In this document: one piece after another, positions 54,365 through 64,000 of the stretch | Position numbering within the stretch: position 1 is the first letter of the stretch | How the letters are laid out: the number at the start of each line of letters is the position of its first letter | Origin: Adiantum capillus-veneris | Taxonomy: Eukaryota > Streptophyta > Polypodiopsida > Polypodiales > Pteridaceae | Length of the DNA: 64,000 nt | Direction of reading: 5' to 3' | NCBI GenBank assembly: GCA_014529385.2 | Contig: CM043949.1 | Span: 146,177,350 to 146,241,349, forward strand | Position numbers and translations under genes: made by a program | The notes under the pieces: generated by a model | Told to the model about the DNA's origin: nothing | The model's input: only the letters and a program-made list of their open reading frames with translations | Databases searched by the model: none

Positions 54365-56599
54365 ATGACCCAAGGAAATCCTGAAGTTGTCAAGTTTGAT
54401 GCATTATGCACATTGCTGTTGCAAGAGTCGCTTTCTAGAAAAAACAAGACTAGGCAGTGTACAGTTGAAAAGGCTTTTATTGCTTCTCAAAGAAAGGGTG
54501 GTTACAACAATGCAGCCACTTCTTATGGTTCTGCTGCGAGTGGCAAAAATTCTGTTCATAATGCTTCTGCTGGCAACACTTCGTCTGGCAATACTGGTGA
54601 TAAGGGCAAAAAGAAGATGCGTTGCCATTATTGTAAATCCAATGATCACTTGATCAAGTCGTGTCCTAAGTTGAAGGCCAAAGAGGCTAAGAAGAAAGAG
54701 GGTGGTTCCACTGCAAATGCTGGTTCCACTACAAATACAGCCATTGTTGAGTCTTCTGTGAAAGGAGACTGTGTTGCTGATGTTGATGCAGAATGGGCTT
54801 TTAGCACAGAGTGCACTTACAATGCTGTTGTCCATGATGCATGCTTGTTAGTTGCTGCAGATTCACATGTGTGGTATTTCGACAGTGGTGCTACAAAGCA
54901 CATTACCTCACATCGTGAATTTTTTACCTCTCTTGAGTCTGTCCCTTATGGGAATTCAGTCACTTGTGCCAACAACGCCTCTTATCCAGTTCAAGGAGTT
55001 GGAAAGATTGTGCTCACTGCTGCTAATGGCAGTTCCTTCACACTTGTTGATGCACTTTATGTACCTGGGATCAAGATGAATCTCTTGTTTGTATCCACAC
55101 TTGCTAGACTTGGACTTCTAGTCAAATTTGTGGATGACAGATGTACAGTTCATGATCTCAATTTTGGTGATGAAATTGTTGCATCTGGGCTTTTGTGCCG
55201 TGGGATGTATAAGCTCACTTTGTATGACAAGTGTGGACAAAATTTTGCAAATGCTGTTGCAGATTCAAGGGCTATTTCAGATGCAAAACTTTGGCATGCA
55301 CGTTTTGGTCATCTGAATTTTGCCAGTTTGCTGCGTTTGCAGAAATCTGATATGGTTGCTTCTTTGCCGCCTCTTGAAGCACCTGTCAAACATGTTTGTG
55401 AAGGCTGTATTTTGGGTAAGATGCAGCGTTCTAAACTTCCAAAGGATGGTTCAGTTCGGGCCACATGCAGGTTGCAGCTTGTGCATAGTGATGTTTGTGG
55501 GCCCATGCAAACTCCGTCCTTGGGCAATTACCTGTACTTCGTGACTTTCATTGATGACTACTCCAGGCATGCATGGGTATTTTCGCTTAAAGCGAAGTCC
55601 GAAGTTTTTATGTGCTTCAAACAATTTCTGGCTATGGCTGAAAATGACTCGAAATGTACTATGGGAACCCTCCGTTCCGATCGAGGGGGGGAGTATATGT
55701 CTCATGAATTTAATGCATTTCTGGCTAGTCGTGGGATAAAACACCAATGTACAGTGCCTTATACACCTCAGCAAAATGGTGTTACTGAGAGGAAAAATAG
55801 GTCACTGACGGAAATGGCACAATGTATGGTCAAAAGTGAAGCTTTGCCTCATTCTTTTTGGCTTGAGGCCATTATGTGTGCCACTTATGTACTTAACAAG
55901 TGTCCTACGAAAGCTTTGCAGTCTATTACTCCATATGAAGCATGGCATGATAGAAAACCTTCTATTGAGCACATGCGTGTTTTTGGCTGTTTGGCATATG
56001 CTTTGGTGCCACAAGTGCAGCGCAGAAAATTGGATGATAAGGCTGTCACATGTATTTTTGTTGGTTATAGTGCTGAAAGCAAAGGTTACAGGTTGTATCA
56101 TTCGCAAACAAAACGTATTCTAGTTTCTCGGGATGTAGTGTTTGTGGAAGATTATGTTCAGCCCTTGCTGTCATGTACTAGAGACAGTAATGTAAGCTCA
56201 AAGGACATTTATGACACTTTGTTGCCTCTTTTCAGTGGTGGAAATACGAATTTAAGTTCCAATGAGGCAAATGTACAGCCTATGGGGGTTTCTGAAAATG
56301 TTCTAGATCAGCCTATTACTGATGTAGATGTACATGATGTACTTGATGAGGAAAGGGCTGAAAATGAGCAGGCTAGAGGTATGCCAAATGGCTGGTGCAC
56401 ACTTTGCGTGACAGTAAATTGGATGCACCTTTGTCTAGTCGTACTCGTTCAGGCTCTCACCATGCATCTTATGCATCAGATTGTTATGATTTGGTTGTGT
56501 CTAGTTTACATGATGTTGAGGAGCCTCTGTCTTTTGATGAAGCACAGAATTCAAAAAATTGGATGGCTGCCATGCAATCAGAATATGATGCACTTATAG
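54365..56599 (+). pseudogene. Young copia Gag end, protease, integrase
   Basis: The frame is the same as the Gag piece. In order: zinc knuckle CHYCKSNDHLIKSCP (about 54630-54675), protease active site WYFDSGATKHITS (about 54873-54910), pre-integrase LWHARFGHLNF, integrase CEGCILGKMQRSKL, HSDVCGPM, DDYSRHAWVF, LRSDRGGEYMS and PQQNGVTERKNRS, then the linker to RT (GYRLYHSQTKRILVSRDVVF). Near 56395 the coding sense moves to frame 1 and RT continues there. The last part of this open frame is therefore noise. Confidence 0.9.
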
Positions 56600-58059
56600 A
56601 AAATGACACATGGACTTTATGTGATTTGCCTCCTGGCAAAAAGGCCATTGGTACAAAGTGGGTTTACAAAGTGAAACGCAAGCCAGATGGTGAGATCGAT
56701 CTCCATAAGGCTCGACTTGTTGCAAAGGGTTATGCATAGCAAAAAGGCATAGATTATGAAGAGACTTTTGCTCCCACTTGTCGTACGACTACTGTGCGTT
56801 TTCTATGTGCATTGGCAGCTCATTTTGGTTGGGATGTACATCAATCAGACATTGTTACTGCTTTCTTGAATGGTGACATATTTGAGGAAGTTTATGTAAC
56901 GCAGCCTCGCGGTTTTGTCATAAAAGGACAAGAGGACAAAGTGTGCAAATGTAACAAGGCTTTGTATGGGTTGAAGCAATCTCCTCGTGCTTGGTATGAG
57001 AAAGCTGACACTCATTTGGTCAAACAAGGCTTTCGTAACAGTCCAACAGAAAGCACATTGTATGTAAAGCGTGAGGGTGATGTACTTGTCATTGTGGTTC
57101 TTTATGTTGATGATTTGCTGATCACTGGACCAAATGAGAGACATATTGTTGAATTTAAGGCTGATTTGAATGCTACTTTCAAGATGAAAGATTTGGGGCT
57201 GTCTCATCATTATTTGGGTATACAGTTTAAGCAGTGTGATGGTGGTATTGCCTTGTGTCAGAAAAGTTACATAGAGACATTGCTATGTAAGTTTGGACTT
57301 GAGGATTGCAAACCTATTGCCACTCCCATGGAAACAGGTTTGAAGTTGAGTCTACATGATGCTGGCGATCCTGCTGATGTCACTCTTTACCAAACTGTTG
57401 TTGGCTACCTCATTTATGTATGCAACACGAGGCCGGATATTCAGTTTGCAGTCTCACAGGTCAACAGATTTATGCATAGCCCATGGTCTAAGCATTGGCA
57501 GGCTGTCAAGAGGATTTTCCGCTACCTTAGTGGCACTTTACATCTTGGCTTGTTTTATCCCAAGGGGGGATCATTGCCGCGAGACTTACATGCTTTTTCG
57601 GACTCAGATTGGGCTGGTTGTTTTGACACGCGAATGTCCACAAGTGGTTTTTGTTTCATGCTTGGCAGTTCATGTATATCATGGTTGAGCAAGAAGCAAC
57701 CTACTGTGGCCACTTCGAGTTGTGAGGCTGAGTACAGGGCAGTCTTCACCGCTACGGTTGAGTGTGTATGGCTCAGACGCCTTATGGCTGATTTGGGTGT
57801 TGGACAGGACACTGCCAACACTATCTACACTGACAGTCAGAGCGCATTGGCAGTTGCGAGGAACCCAGTTTTTCATGCTCGCACAAAGCACATTGAGGTG
57901 CATTACCACTATGTCAGGGAGAGGCTCTCAGCAGGAGAGATCAGCTTGGCTTATGTGCCAACACATGACAACCTTGCAAATCTTTTCACAAAGGCATTGT
58001 CTCGTGAGAAGCTTGAAGCTTTCCGCAAAGCTTTGGGCTTACTCCCCTTTGTGGACTGA
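56395..58059 (+). pseudogene. Young copia RT and RNase H
   Basis: The frame runs 56395-56739, a TAG at 56737 (GYA*QKGIDYEETFAP; intact copies have Gln here), then 56794-58059. RT motifs: WDVHQSDIVTAFLNGDI, ALYGLKQSPRAWYEK and active site LYVDDLLITG near 57100-57130. RNase H motifs: FSDSDWAGCFDTRMSTSG, SSCEAEYRAV, YTDSQSALAVARNPVFHART and HIEVHYHYVRE. It ends GLLPFVD at 58059, 75 bp before the 3' LTR. Confidence 0.92.
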
Positions 58060-58119
58060 TCATGTCCTTAGGGCATGGCACTTCCCTTTACTCATGTGAC
58101 AGCTCTCGTTCACCGCATC

Positions 58120-58134
58120 ACTCCAAGGGGGATT
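58120..58134 (+). promoter_or_regulatory. Polypurine tract of young copia
   Basis: CTCCAAGGGGGATT precedes TGTTACC of the 3' LTR. Confidence 0.85.
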
Positions 58135-58361
58135 TGTTACCATATACATGTGGTAGTGATGTGTGTGAACACACTAGGACCGTCGGGGCATTTTTTCCCT
58201 CTTTAGGAGGTTTTCCCCCCCGTGCATTGTATATACACCCATCACTCTAGGGCTGTCTATCTTTCCATTGCACACTAAGTAATACACTCTCTATTGTGTG
58301 CCTTGAGCTTCCTTCGTCTTCTCCAAGCTGTGTGTGTTTCTCTACAACCCTAATTCCAACA
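58135..58361 (+). repeat. 3' LTR of young copia
   Basis: It has the same ends as the 5' LTR and is followed by the CTTTG target duplication. Confidence 0.95.
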
Positions 58362-58723
58362 CTTTGATGCCAAGTTGGAAATCTTTTGACAATTGTTTTG
58401 AGCAGTATATGCCAGTTTATGCCTTGTCAGCACTCTGTTTAAAGTTTATGCGTTGATTTGTTGAGTTTTTCTTGAGATTTTGATCTCTGAACAGAGGAGA
58501 CTCTATTGGATTTTTCCCATCAGTCCTCTAGTTTGCTTATAGACTCCGTCGGATTTTTCCTGTTGTGAGTCTTCTAGTTTGCTTATAGCACTCTTTTGCA
58601 TTGACATTGCATTGAGTTTCTAGTAGAGATTTTGATCTCTAAACAAAAAAGACTCTGCTAAAATTTTTGTAGAAAATTTGCCATAAGTTCTTAGTGTTAC
58701 TCTCTTGTAGTTAGCTCTTTAGA

Positions 58724-59100
58724 ATGGCTAGATCTTTTGAGAAAGAAGATTACTACATTAAAATTTTGATGGCACAAACTTCACTATATGGACACAAAAA
58801 TTGCTTGATATGCTAATCAACAGAGGACCAACAACACCTTTGAATGAGTACATGCATGATTTATACATTGATGATCAGTGGGAGGAGCTTGATGCTCGTG
58901 CCATGGCAACTATTTGGTTGCATCTTAGTGAATTTATATTCTTCACAATTATGGACAACATTAATGCTAAAGAATGTGCAAGTCTTTATACTCAACATGG
59001 GATGGTAAGAGTACATTGAAAAAAGTGTTTCTGATGAAGAGCTTATGTGGCTTAGCATGAAAGAAGGTAGCAGTGAGTTTTCACACTTGAACGAGTTTAA
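58724..59100 (+). pseudogene. Old copia Gag fragment
   Basis: MARSFEKEDYYIK is followed, after a one-base shift, by NFDGTNFTIWTQKLLDMLIN (about 58762-58820), then MATIWLHLSE and a damaged KVFLMKSLCGLSMKEGSS ending HLNEFN near 59100. This is the Gag core of a Ty1/copia element (UBN2-type). It has a frameshift and is cut off by the LINE to its right. Confidence 0.7.
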
Positions 59101-59423
59101 CAGGGCTTGCTCATATAGTTTCCTACAATGTATGTACGTATCCACAAGACTCAAGTTACCAAAATTCGCAACCCGCTTGCCCCTCAAGTTTCTCCAAAAT
59201 CTTCCACATGCACATGCCTTATCTTGGACTTGAAAAAATTATTGTTTTACTTCCCATCTTCTTCTCTTCTTTTGAATCAATGCCTTGTATGTATGCAAAT
59301 GACTTTGATAGTTGTCTTTGTCCATAGTTGCATCAAGCATTATTAAGGACTTTCAAGCATCTTTACATTCTTTATCAAACCACCTTTTATGTGATCTATC
59401 TTTGTTGATACCATGGACATGCT

Positions 59424-60299
59424 TTATAGCAAAGCATTCTTCGACACAAGAACAAATAAATTTCTTGAAAGCTTCTCATTTAGTTTCCAATGGTGTGTCA
59501 TATTGAAGCTTTGTGATCCATAACTTTTGCTCAACCATTTCAATGTACATTGGTGCCCATTTGAAATCCATACATAGTGATAAATTCTCTTCCCTTTGGC
59601 TAATATTATCATGTTAGTTGCTTCTGCACATGCAAGGTCAATACATAAGGTTCGATGATCTGATTCCAGGATACATTGGCCAAACATAAAACTCTTTATG
59701 TGATACATGATGGCTTTGAAGAGTAGCATATAGTCAATCACACTATCCCCATTATGTTTTCTACATATATATCCATTGGTTCCACTCCACAAAGATACAC
59801 CATTGGCAATGAGAATACATGTGCTATTAGACATGTGTAAAAGTAACTTTCCATAGTGATCCGGCTCTTTCTCATCTATTGAAGTACGATCATACAAGTG
59901 AACTTCCTCCTACTCCCTTGAAATGTATGACATATCAAATTGTTGAGTATCATGTTGCAATGTTTTTGTGCAAGCATTCATATCCCCAAAGACAATAACA
60001 TCACCTACGCCTTTGAAATAAGCAATTTCCTATTCTAAATCAAATAATGGCTGGTCTCTATCCATCCAAGCATAAAAGGGGAATCATGATGAGGGATGAA
60101 TGTAGCAACCAGCTACAAAAATGGGTGCTCTTTTTGATGTCATAATTTTTATCCATACATAATGTTTGTACTTGTCATCTTTCACAGTTGATACAAAATC
60201 TTCCAATCCTTTCTTAACCATACATGCTATCCCTTCTTGTCCTCTTTGTTGCTTGAGGATCTTTGACCACATCAAAGAATGTATTTTGTAATCCCCCAA
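59424..60299 (-). pseudogene. LINE endonuclease domain, decayed
   Basis: The minus frame 60299-60084 shows GQEGIACMVKKGLEDFV and APIFVAGCYIHPSS, the middle of an EEP endonuclease. The minus frame 59897-59424 shows GKLLLHMSNSTCILIANGV, DSVIDYMLLF and ILESDHRTLCIDL, its C-terminal half with the S-D-H catalytic triad end. The segment between (about 59900-60080) has stops and shifts. It is not functional. Confidence 0.75.
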
Positions 60300-60439
60300 G
60301 TTGTTAATCCTTTGTGTATCATGCTCTCAAGTTTCAACAAAAAGTCAACATAAACTTTGCTTATTAGTTCATCAATGCCAAACCCTGCATTCCATGGGTA
60401 TCCGCTCCAATTCCAACATCATATTTTCAATTTTAGCTT

Positions 60440-61320
60440 GGCCTCATAGGTTGCACATCCCTATTTGCTCGAGGGACTTGTCTCCTCCTTGGGCTCATTT
60501 TTTTGGTAAAAGACCTCCTTGTTTCTCTTATTCCTTTCCTCATATGCCTTGCAATGCATATTTTGTTGCTTTTAATAGTGTGATCTTCACATATAAAACA
60601 TTTTGTATCCCTCAAAAAGATCAACTATATCACGGATAATCTTTTGTTTGGTCTCATCCGGCATGGTGCACACAATTGGCCGAGCGAGGAGCTCCTTGCT
60701 TGCCCACTCTATGTGCTCCATAGACCATAACTCCGAACATGCCAAAATGGGTTTGAAGAAATCTTTGATAATAGTGGCAAGAGAAGGAGGCGTCTCTAAC
60801 TTCTCTTTGGAAATTCCAAGAATAACAATGTTCTTGGAACGTCGCTTCCGTTCAACTCTTCCACATCCACATTCTCAACATTCTTTGTTTGAGCCATAGC
60901 TTATATGAAGGAGGAATTAGGAACCACATTGCTACCACATATATCATTGCAAGACTTGTTTGTGCATACATCCCGGCTTGTGGTGTCAAATTTATCCTCT
61001 TTCAATACATGGTCTTGCTCTACTTTGCTCATGCGCTCCTTCAAAGCATATAAGTCCACAAGAGAGTGTTTACATTCCTTGACTTTCTCTTCAAGTTGCA
61101 TCAAACGTGTTGTTTGCATCTCAAGTGTCCTCTTTATATTTTCATTCTCAACCACAAGAACCCTTAGCTTGCCATTCTCTTTTGCAAGTGCCTGTAAATC
61201 TTCATCTTGTTTGTTTACAATCTCTTGCACAATGGTACCAAGTATGCCATGATCATGGTTTTTGATGTCATTGTTGAGTGGTTGTGTTGTTATCTCCATA
61301 CTTAGGATATTTTGGATCAT
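60440..61320 (-). pseudogene. LINE ORF1-like coiled-coil protein
   Basis: The minus frame 61320-60901 encodes 139 residues with a clear coiled coil (LQALAKENGKLRVLVVENEN to ALKERMSKVEQDHVLKEDKF). Other frames down to about 60440 give NIVILGISKEKLETPP and KQKIIRDIVDLFEGYKMFY, typical of the RNA-binding half of LINE ORF1. The parts are in different frames. A host coiled-coil gene is unlikely given the downstream endonuclease. Confidence 0.6.
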
Positions 61321-61500
61321 TTTTTACAATGGTTGTGGACCTTGTTGAAGAAGAAGAACCCTTGCAAGTGCCGAAAGACATTATATATAAAATAAGAGAT
61401 GAGAGTCAACTTTCTTGAAGCAGTTCATTTAAAAATTGCTGATATAGAAACACTTTCCATATCTCTAATTTTTTTTGTCTTTACATCAATCCATAGAGGG

Positions 61501-61725
61501 TGTTGTGCTCTTTGATTGAGGCTATAAATCACCTGAAGGAGTACGAGCGGAAGTGCGACGCGAGAGAGAGTGCGAGAAGAAGAGCACGACGATATGGTGA
61601 ACTTGCTCTACTGTAATGTGTAGATCATAGTGATTTCTTATTAGGTTTTTACAAAAGAATATGTGTACATATCTGGCGGCCCGCCCACTTACCTGGGCGA
61701 CCACATTGGGCTTTATACCCCAACA
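61501..61725 (-). repeat. 3' LTR of third copia element
   Basis: Plus-strand ends are TGTTGTGCTC and CCCCAACA. On the minus strand it follows the purine-rich TTTAAGTGGGAGGT. The boundary on the left is chosen by TG...CA ends. Confidence 0.75.
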
Positions 61726-61814
61726 ACCTCCCACTTAAAGTCCAATGTAGTACTTTAAGTGTGAGAGAAGATACTATACAAGCTAATATACAAGAGATGT
61801 AGAGAAGTGATGTA

Positions 61815-62048
61815 CTACCCTACACCTAACTGCTTGCGAAAATGCGCAAAGCTCTCTGAGGGAAGTCCTTTTGTAAGTAGATCAACAGGATTTTCTGTGG
61901 TGTGAACTTTGACAAGCTGAAGTTGCTTATCCTCGAGCATTTCCCTGATGAAATGATACTTCACATCCACATGCTTTGTCTTTGAGTGATAAACTGGATT
62001 GCGAGCCAATTGTATAGCACTTTGACTATCACAATATAACACAGGCAT
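61815..62048 (-). pseudogene. Third copia RNase H C-terminal part
   Basis: It reads MPVLYCDSQSAIQLARNPVY, SKTKHVDVKYHFIREML and LLTKGLPSESFAHFRKQLG, the end of copia RNase H. It is in the same frame as the larger ORF to its right, separated by a single TGA at 62063-62061 that probably replaced a sense codon. The natural stop is just before the polypurine tract. Confidence 0.9.
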
Positions 62049-62060
62049 CTCTTCTTTGAT

Positions 62061-63986
62061 TCACAAATCTGTTACTAGTCGATTAAGCAAAATTGATTCT
62101 TTGCATGCCTCTAATGCTGCAACATATTCAGCCTCTGTAGTAGACTGAGTAACACAATCTTGTAATCTAGAATGCCACGATACTACTCCACCAGCCAATG
62201 TAAAGAAATACCCTGACGTAGACCTTAGGTTGTCTAAGTCACCTGCATAATATGAGTCTGTAAAACCCTTTACACTTAGCTCCTGACTCCCATAGCATAT
62301 ACGCATACTCTTTGTAGCTTTCAGGTATCTCAATATTCCTTTCACTGCCTCCCAATGTTTCTTGCCTGGGTTTGACATGTATCGACTTACTACTCCCACT
62401 GCAAATGCAATGTCTGGGCGAGTAGCAATCATTGCATACATCAAACTACCCACTGCAGACGCATATGGAATCTTATCCATTTCAGCCTGTTCTTCCTCAG
62501 ACACAGGACAATCTTGTTTGCTAAGTTTCACATATGGTGGCAATGGAACACTCAATGCCGTAGCAATCATTGCATATATCAAACTACCCACTGCAGACGC
62601 ATATGGAATCTTATCCATTTCAGCCTGTTCTTCCTCAGACACAGGACAATCTTGTTTGCTAAGTTTCACATATGGTGGCAATGGAACACTCAATGCCTTT
62701 CCCTTCTCCATATTGAAACGTTGCAAAACCTTGTCAATATACTCTGTTTGAGATAACCAAATCAACTTCTTTGATCTGTCTCTCTCAATTCGCATACCAA
62801 GTATATGACTTGCCTCACCCATGTCTTTCATGTCAAACGATTTTGCCATCTTTGACTTCAAAGCTGAAATTTCTTCCAAGTGCTTGCCAACAATCAACAT
62901 GTCATCCACATACAAAATAAGGATCAACCAACTACCATCCTTAGCCTTCTTTGTATATAGACAGTGATCAAACTCACTACGTTTGTAGCCTTGAGAAAGC
63001 ATAAACTTGTGGAATTTATGGTACCATGCCCTCGGTGATTGTTTTAAGCCATAAAGACTCTTTAACAACTGGCATACCCAATCTTCCTTGCCTTTCTCAA
63101 CAAACCCTTCTGGTTGCTGCATGTAAATTTCCACATATAAATCACCATGCAAGAATGCTGTCTTGACATCCATTTGGTGCAACACCAAATCTAATATGGC
63201 AACCAATGCAAGAAAGCATCTCAATGTAGTCATCTTGACCACCGGAGAGAAGACTTCATCAAAGTCAATGCCTTGTTCTTGCTTAAAGCCCTTGGCAACA
63301 AGCCTTGCTTTGTACTTTGGCTGACTATCATGAGTGGTGATCTTATACCTGTAAACCCATTTACAAGGTAGAGCCTTTTTGCCCTGTGGTAATTTAACTA
63401 GCTTCCATGTCTGGTTTTTATGCAGAGCTGTCATCTCTGACTGCATGGCCAATTGCCAATTCCCGGAGTCCTTCATTTGCACTGCTTCCTTGTAACATGA
63501 AGGCTCATTGCAATCAGTCAACATGACATAGTTCATAGATGGAACAAACCTATCAGGAGGTCGCGTGATACGTCCAAATCTACGCACAATAGGTGGCTCA
63601 GGCTCAACCACAACCTGTGGTTCCACTCTATCCTGTCCTTGCTCCTCTTGAGCCTTGACATTTTGTCTTGCACGTGCAGGTCCATCTTCTTGGAAGACAA
63701 CTCTTCTAATCTCCTCAACCCTCTCTGGTTTAGAATGATATTTGGCTTCATTAAAGTGAACATCATTGCTGCGGATAACCTTTCTGGATTCGGGATCCCA
63801 AAGTCTGTGCCCCATTTCACCAGAATTACCATAGCCTAGAAAGATGCACTTTCTACTCTTTGGCTCAAGTTTGTTCCTAAATTCCTTTGGAACGTGAGTA
63901 TATGCCTCACAGCCAAAGACTCTGAGATGCTTGTATGAGGGCATTTTGCCTGACCATACCATCTCTGGCACTGAATCCTTCTGCAA
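62061..63986 (-). pseudogene. Third copia integrase end, RT and RNase H start
   Basis: The frame is open for 641 codons: integrase tail (KHLRVFGCEAYTHVPKEFRN), acidic linker, RT (CKWVYRYKITTHDSQPKYKA, MDVKTAFLHGDLYVEIYMQQ, SLYGLKQSPRAWYHKF, active site LILYVDDMLIVG near 62893-62930) and RNase H (GFTDSYYAGDLDNLRSTSG, STTEAEYVAALEACKE). The usual D-x-D-W-A is changed to D-S-Y-Y-A. A 46-residue segment (ALSVPLPPYVKLSKQDCPVS... to YAMIAT) is present twice in a row (plus coordinates about 62422-62697). It ends at TGA 62063-62061. Confidence 0.92.
62422..62697 (-). repeat. 138-bp in-frame tandem duplication in copia pol
   Basis: Units start at 62422 and 62560 (plus coordinates). They are identical except for a C/T difference (TACATC versus TATATC) that changes Met to Ile. 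The reading frame is preserved. Confidence 0.95.
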
Positions 63987-64000
63987 AACCTTGCTAGGAG

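Larger units (their letters stand above)
53185..58361 (+). mobile_element. Nearly intact Ty1/copia retrotransposon
   Basis: The 227-bp LTRs at 53185-53411 and 58135-58361 differ at about six sites. They are flanked by the perfect target duplication CTTTG (53180-53184 and 58362-58366). Primer site and polypurine tract are in place. One Gag-Pol reading frame spans 53774-58059 with only two TAG stops and one frameshift, so this is a fairly recent insertion. Confidence 0.95.
52248..59100 (+). mobile_element. Old Ty1/copia remnant, interrupted by a younger copia
   Basis: TGGTATCAAAGCC near 52248 resembles a tRNA-Met primer site. After removing the young element (53185-58361 plus one CTTTG), a leader leads to a copia Gag start at 58724. 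The element is cut near 59100, where an unrelated minus-strand LINE begins. The 5' LTR is inferred only from the primer-site-like sequence. Confidence 0.5.
59110..61490 (-). mobile_element. 5' part of a LINE (ORF1, endonuclease), minus strand
   Basis: Reading leftward: coiled-coil ORF1 (61320-60901), RRM-like remnant to about 60440, endonuclease (about 60300-59424), and the linker to RT (KRWFDKECKDA, FWRNLRG) to about 59140. RT itself is absent, so the element is cut at the junction with the old copia Gag. Several stops are present. Confidence 0.75.
61501..64000 (-). mobile_element. Third Ty1/copia element, 3' part, continues beyond window
   Basis: The 3' LTR is on the left (61501-61725), then a polypurine tract, then minus-strand pol from 61815 to the window end. 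The other LTR and the target duplication are outside. The N-terminal piece present begins in the integrase C-terminal region. The style (KLEPKSRKCIFLGYG, RLWDPESRKVIRS) resembles Tork/Tnt1-type copia. Confidence 0.9.

Noticed and set aside
62362-62756. Plus-strand ORFs with an internal repeat in the copia region.
   Set aside because: They are shadows of the minus-strand RT-RNase H frame; the repeat is the 138-bp duplication read backwards.

Overview
This is a piece of a land-plant nuclear genome. The evidence is a plant-type glutamate receptor-like (GLR) gene with canonical GT-AG introns, several plant retrotransposon families, and methylation-type decay of old copies. The long introns, deep nesting of retroelements, abundant microsatellites and near absence of other genes suggest a large, repeat-rich genome such as a gymnosperm, fern or lycophyte. 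I cannot fix the taxon. No rRNA, tRNA, CRISPR or bacterial-type gene was seen.

Layout, left to right. (1) 1-13375: the 3' part of a very large Ty3/gypsy element of the Athila/Tat/Ogre type. It has a decayed pol with two tandem zinc-binding H2C2 modules and a second retropepsin-like domain after the integrase. Then come a non-coding spacer, a 286-bp tandem array whose units each carry a 22-bp palindrome, a reading frame of about 1,175 codons of unknown function, and the 3' LTR. (2) 13433-15675: a broken copy of the 3' end of a GLR gene. (3) 17981-25351: a complete but dead chromovirus-like Ty3 element with a CTTGG target duplication, inserted in a degenerate repeat array. (4) 26688-47393, minus strand: a four-exon GLR-like gene that can be joined without a stop into a 510-residue receptor lacking the usual amino-terminal domain.

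The first intron of that gene, about 17.9 kb, holds LINE debris and an antisense LINE (about 34.48-45.6 kb). The LINE is split by a Russian-doll nest of one LTR family: a solo LTR in the LINE, another solo LTR inside the first, and a young non-autonomous element with two overlapping unknown ORFs inside the second. Each step leaves a 5-bp target duplication.

(5) 47829-48322: a MITE with long inverted repeats and a perfect 9-bp duplication, placed upstream of the GLR gene. (6) 49430-51226: remains of a Penelope-like reverse transcriptase whose CxC linker recalls the Naiad/Chlamys group. (7) 52248-59100: an old Ty1/copia element whose leader is interrupted by a nearly intact younger copia (53185-58361, TSD CTTTG). 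(8) 59110-61490, minus: ORF1 and endonuclease of another LINE. (9) 61501-64000, minus: a third copia element, running off the window, with a recent in-frame 138-bp duplication between RT and RNase H.

The only plausible host gene is the GLR-like gene. Everything else is mobile-element sequence or unassigned spacer. Splice joins and element boundaries were worked out by eye from the sequence; family names come from recognised motifs, not from searches.
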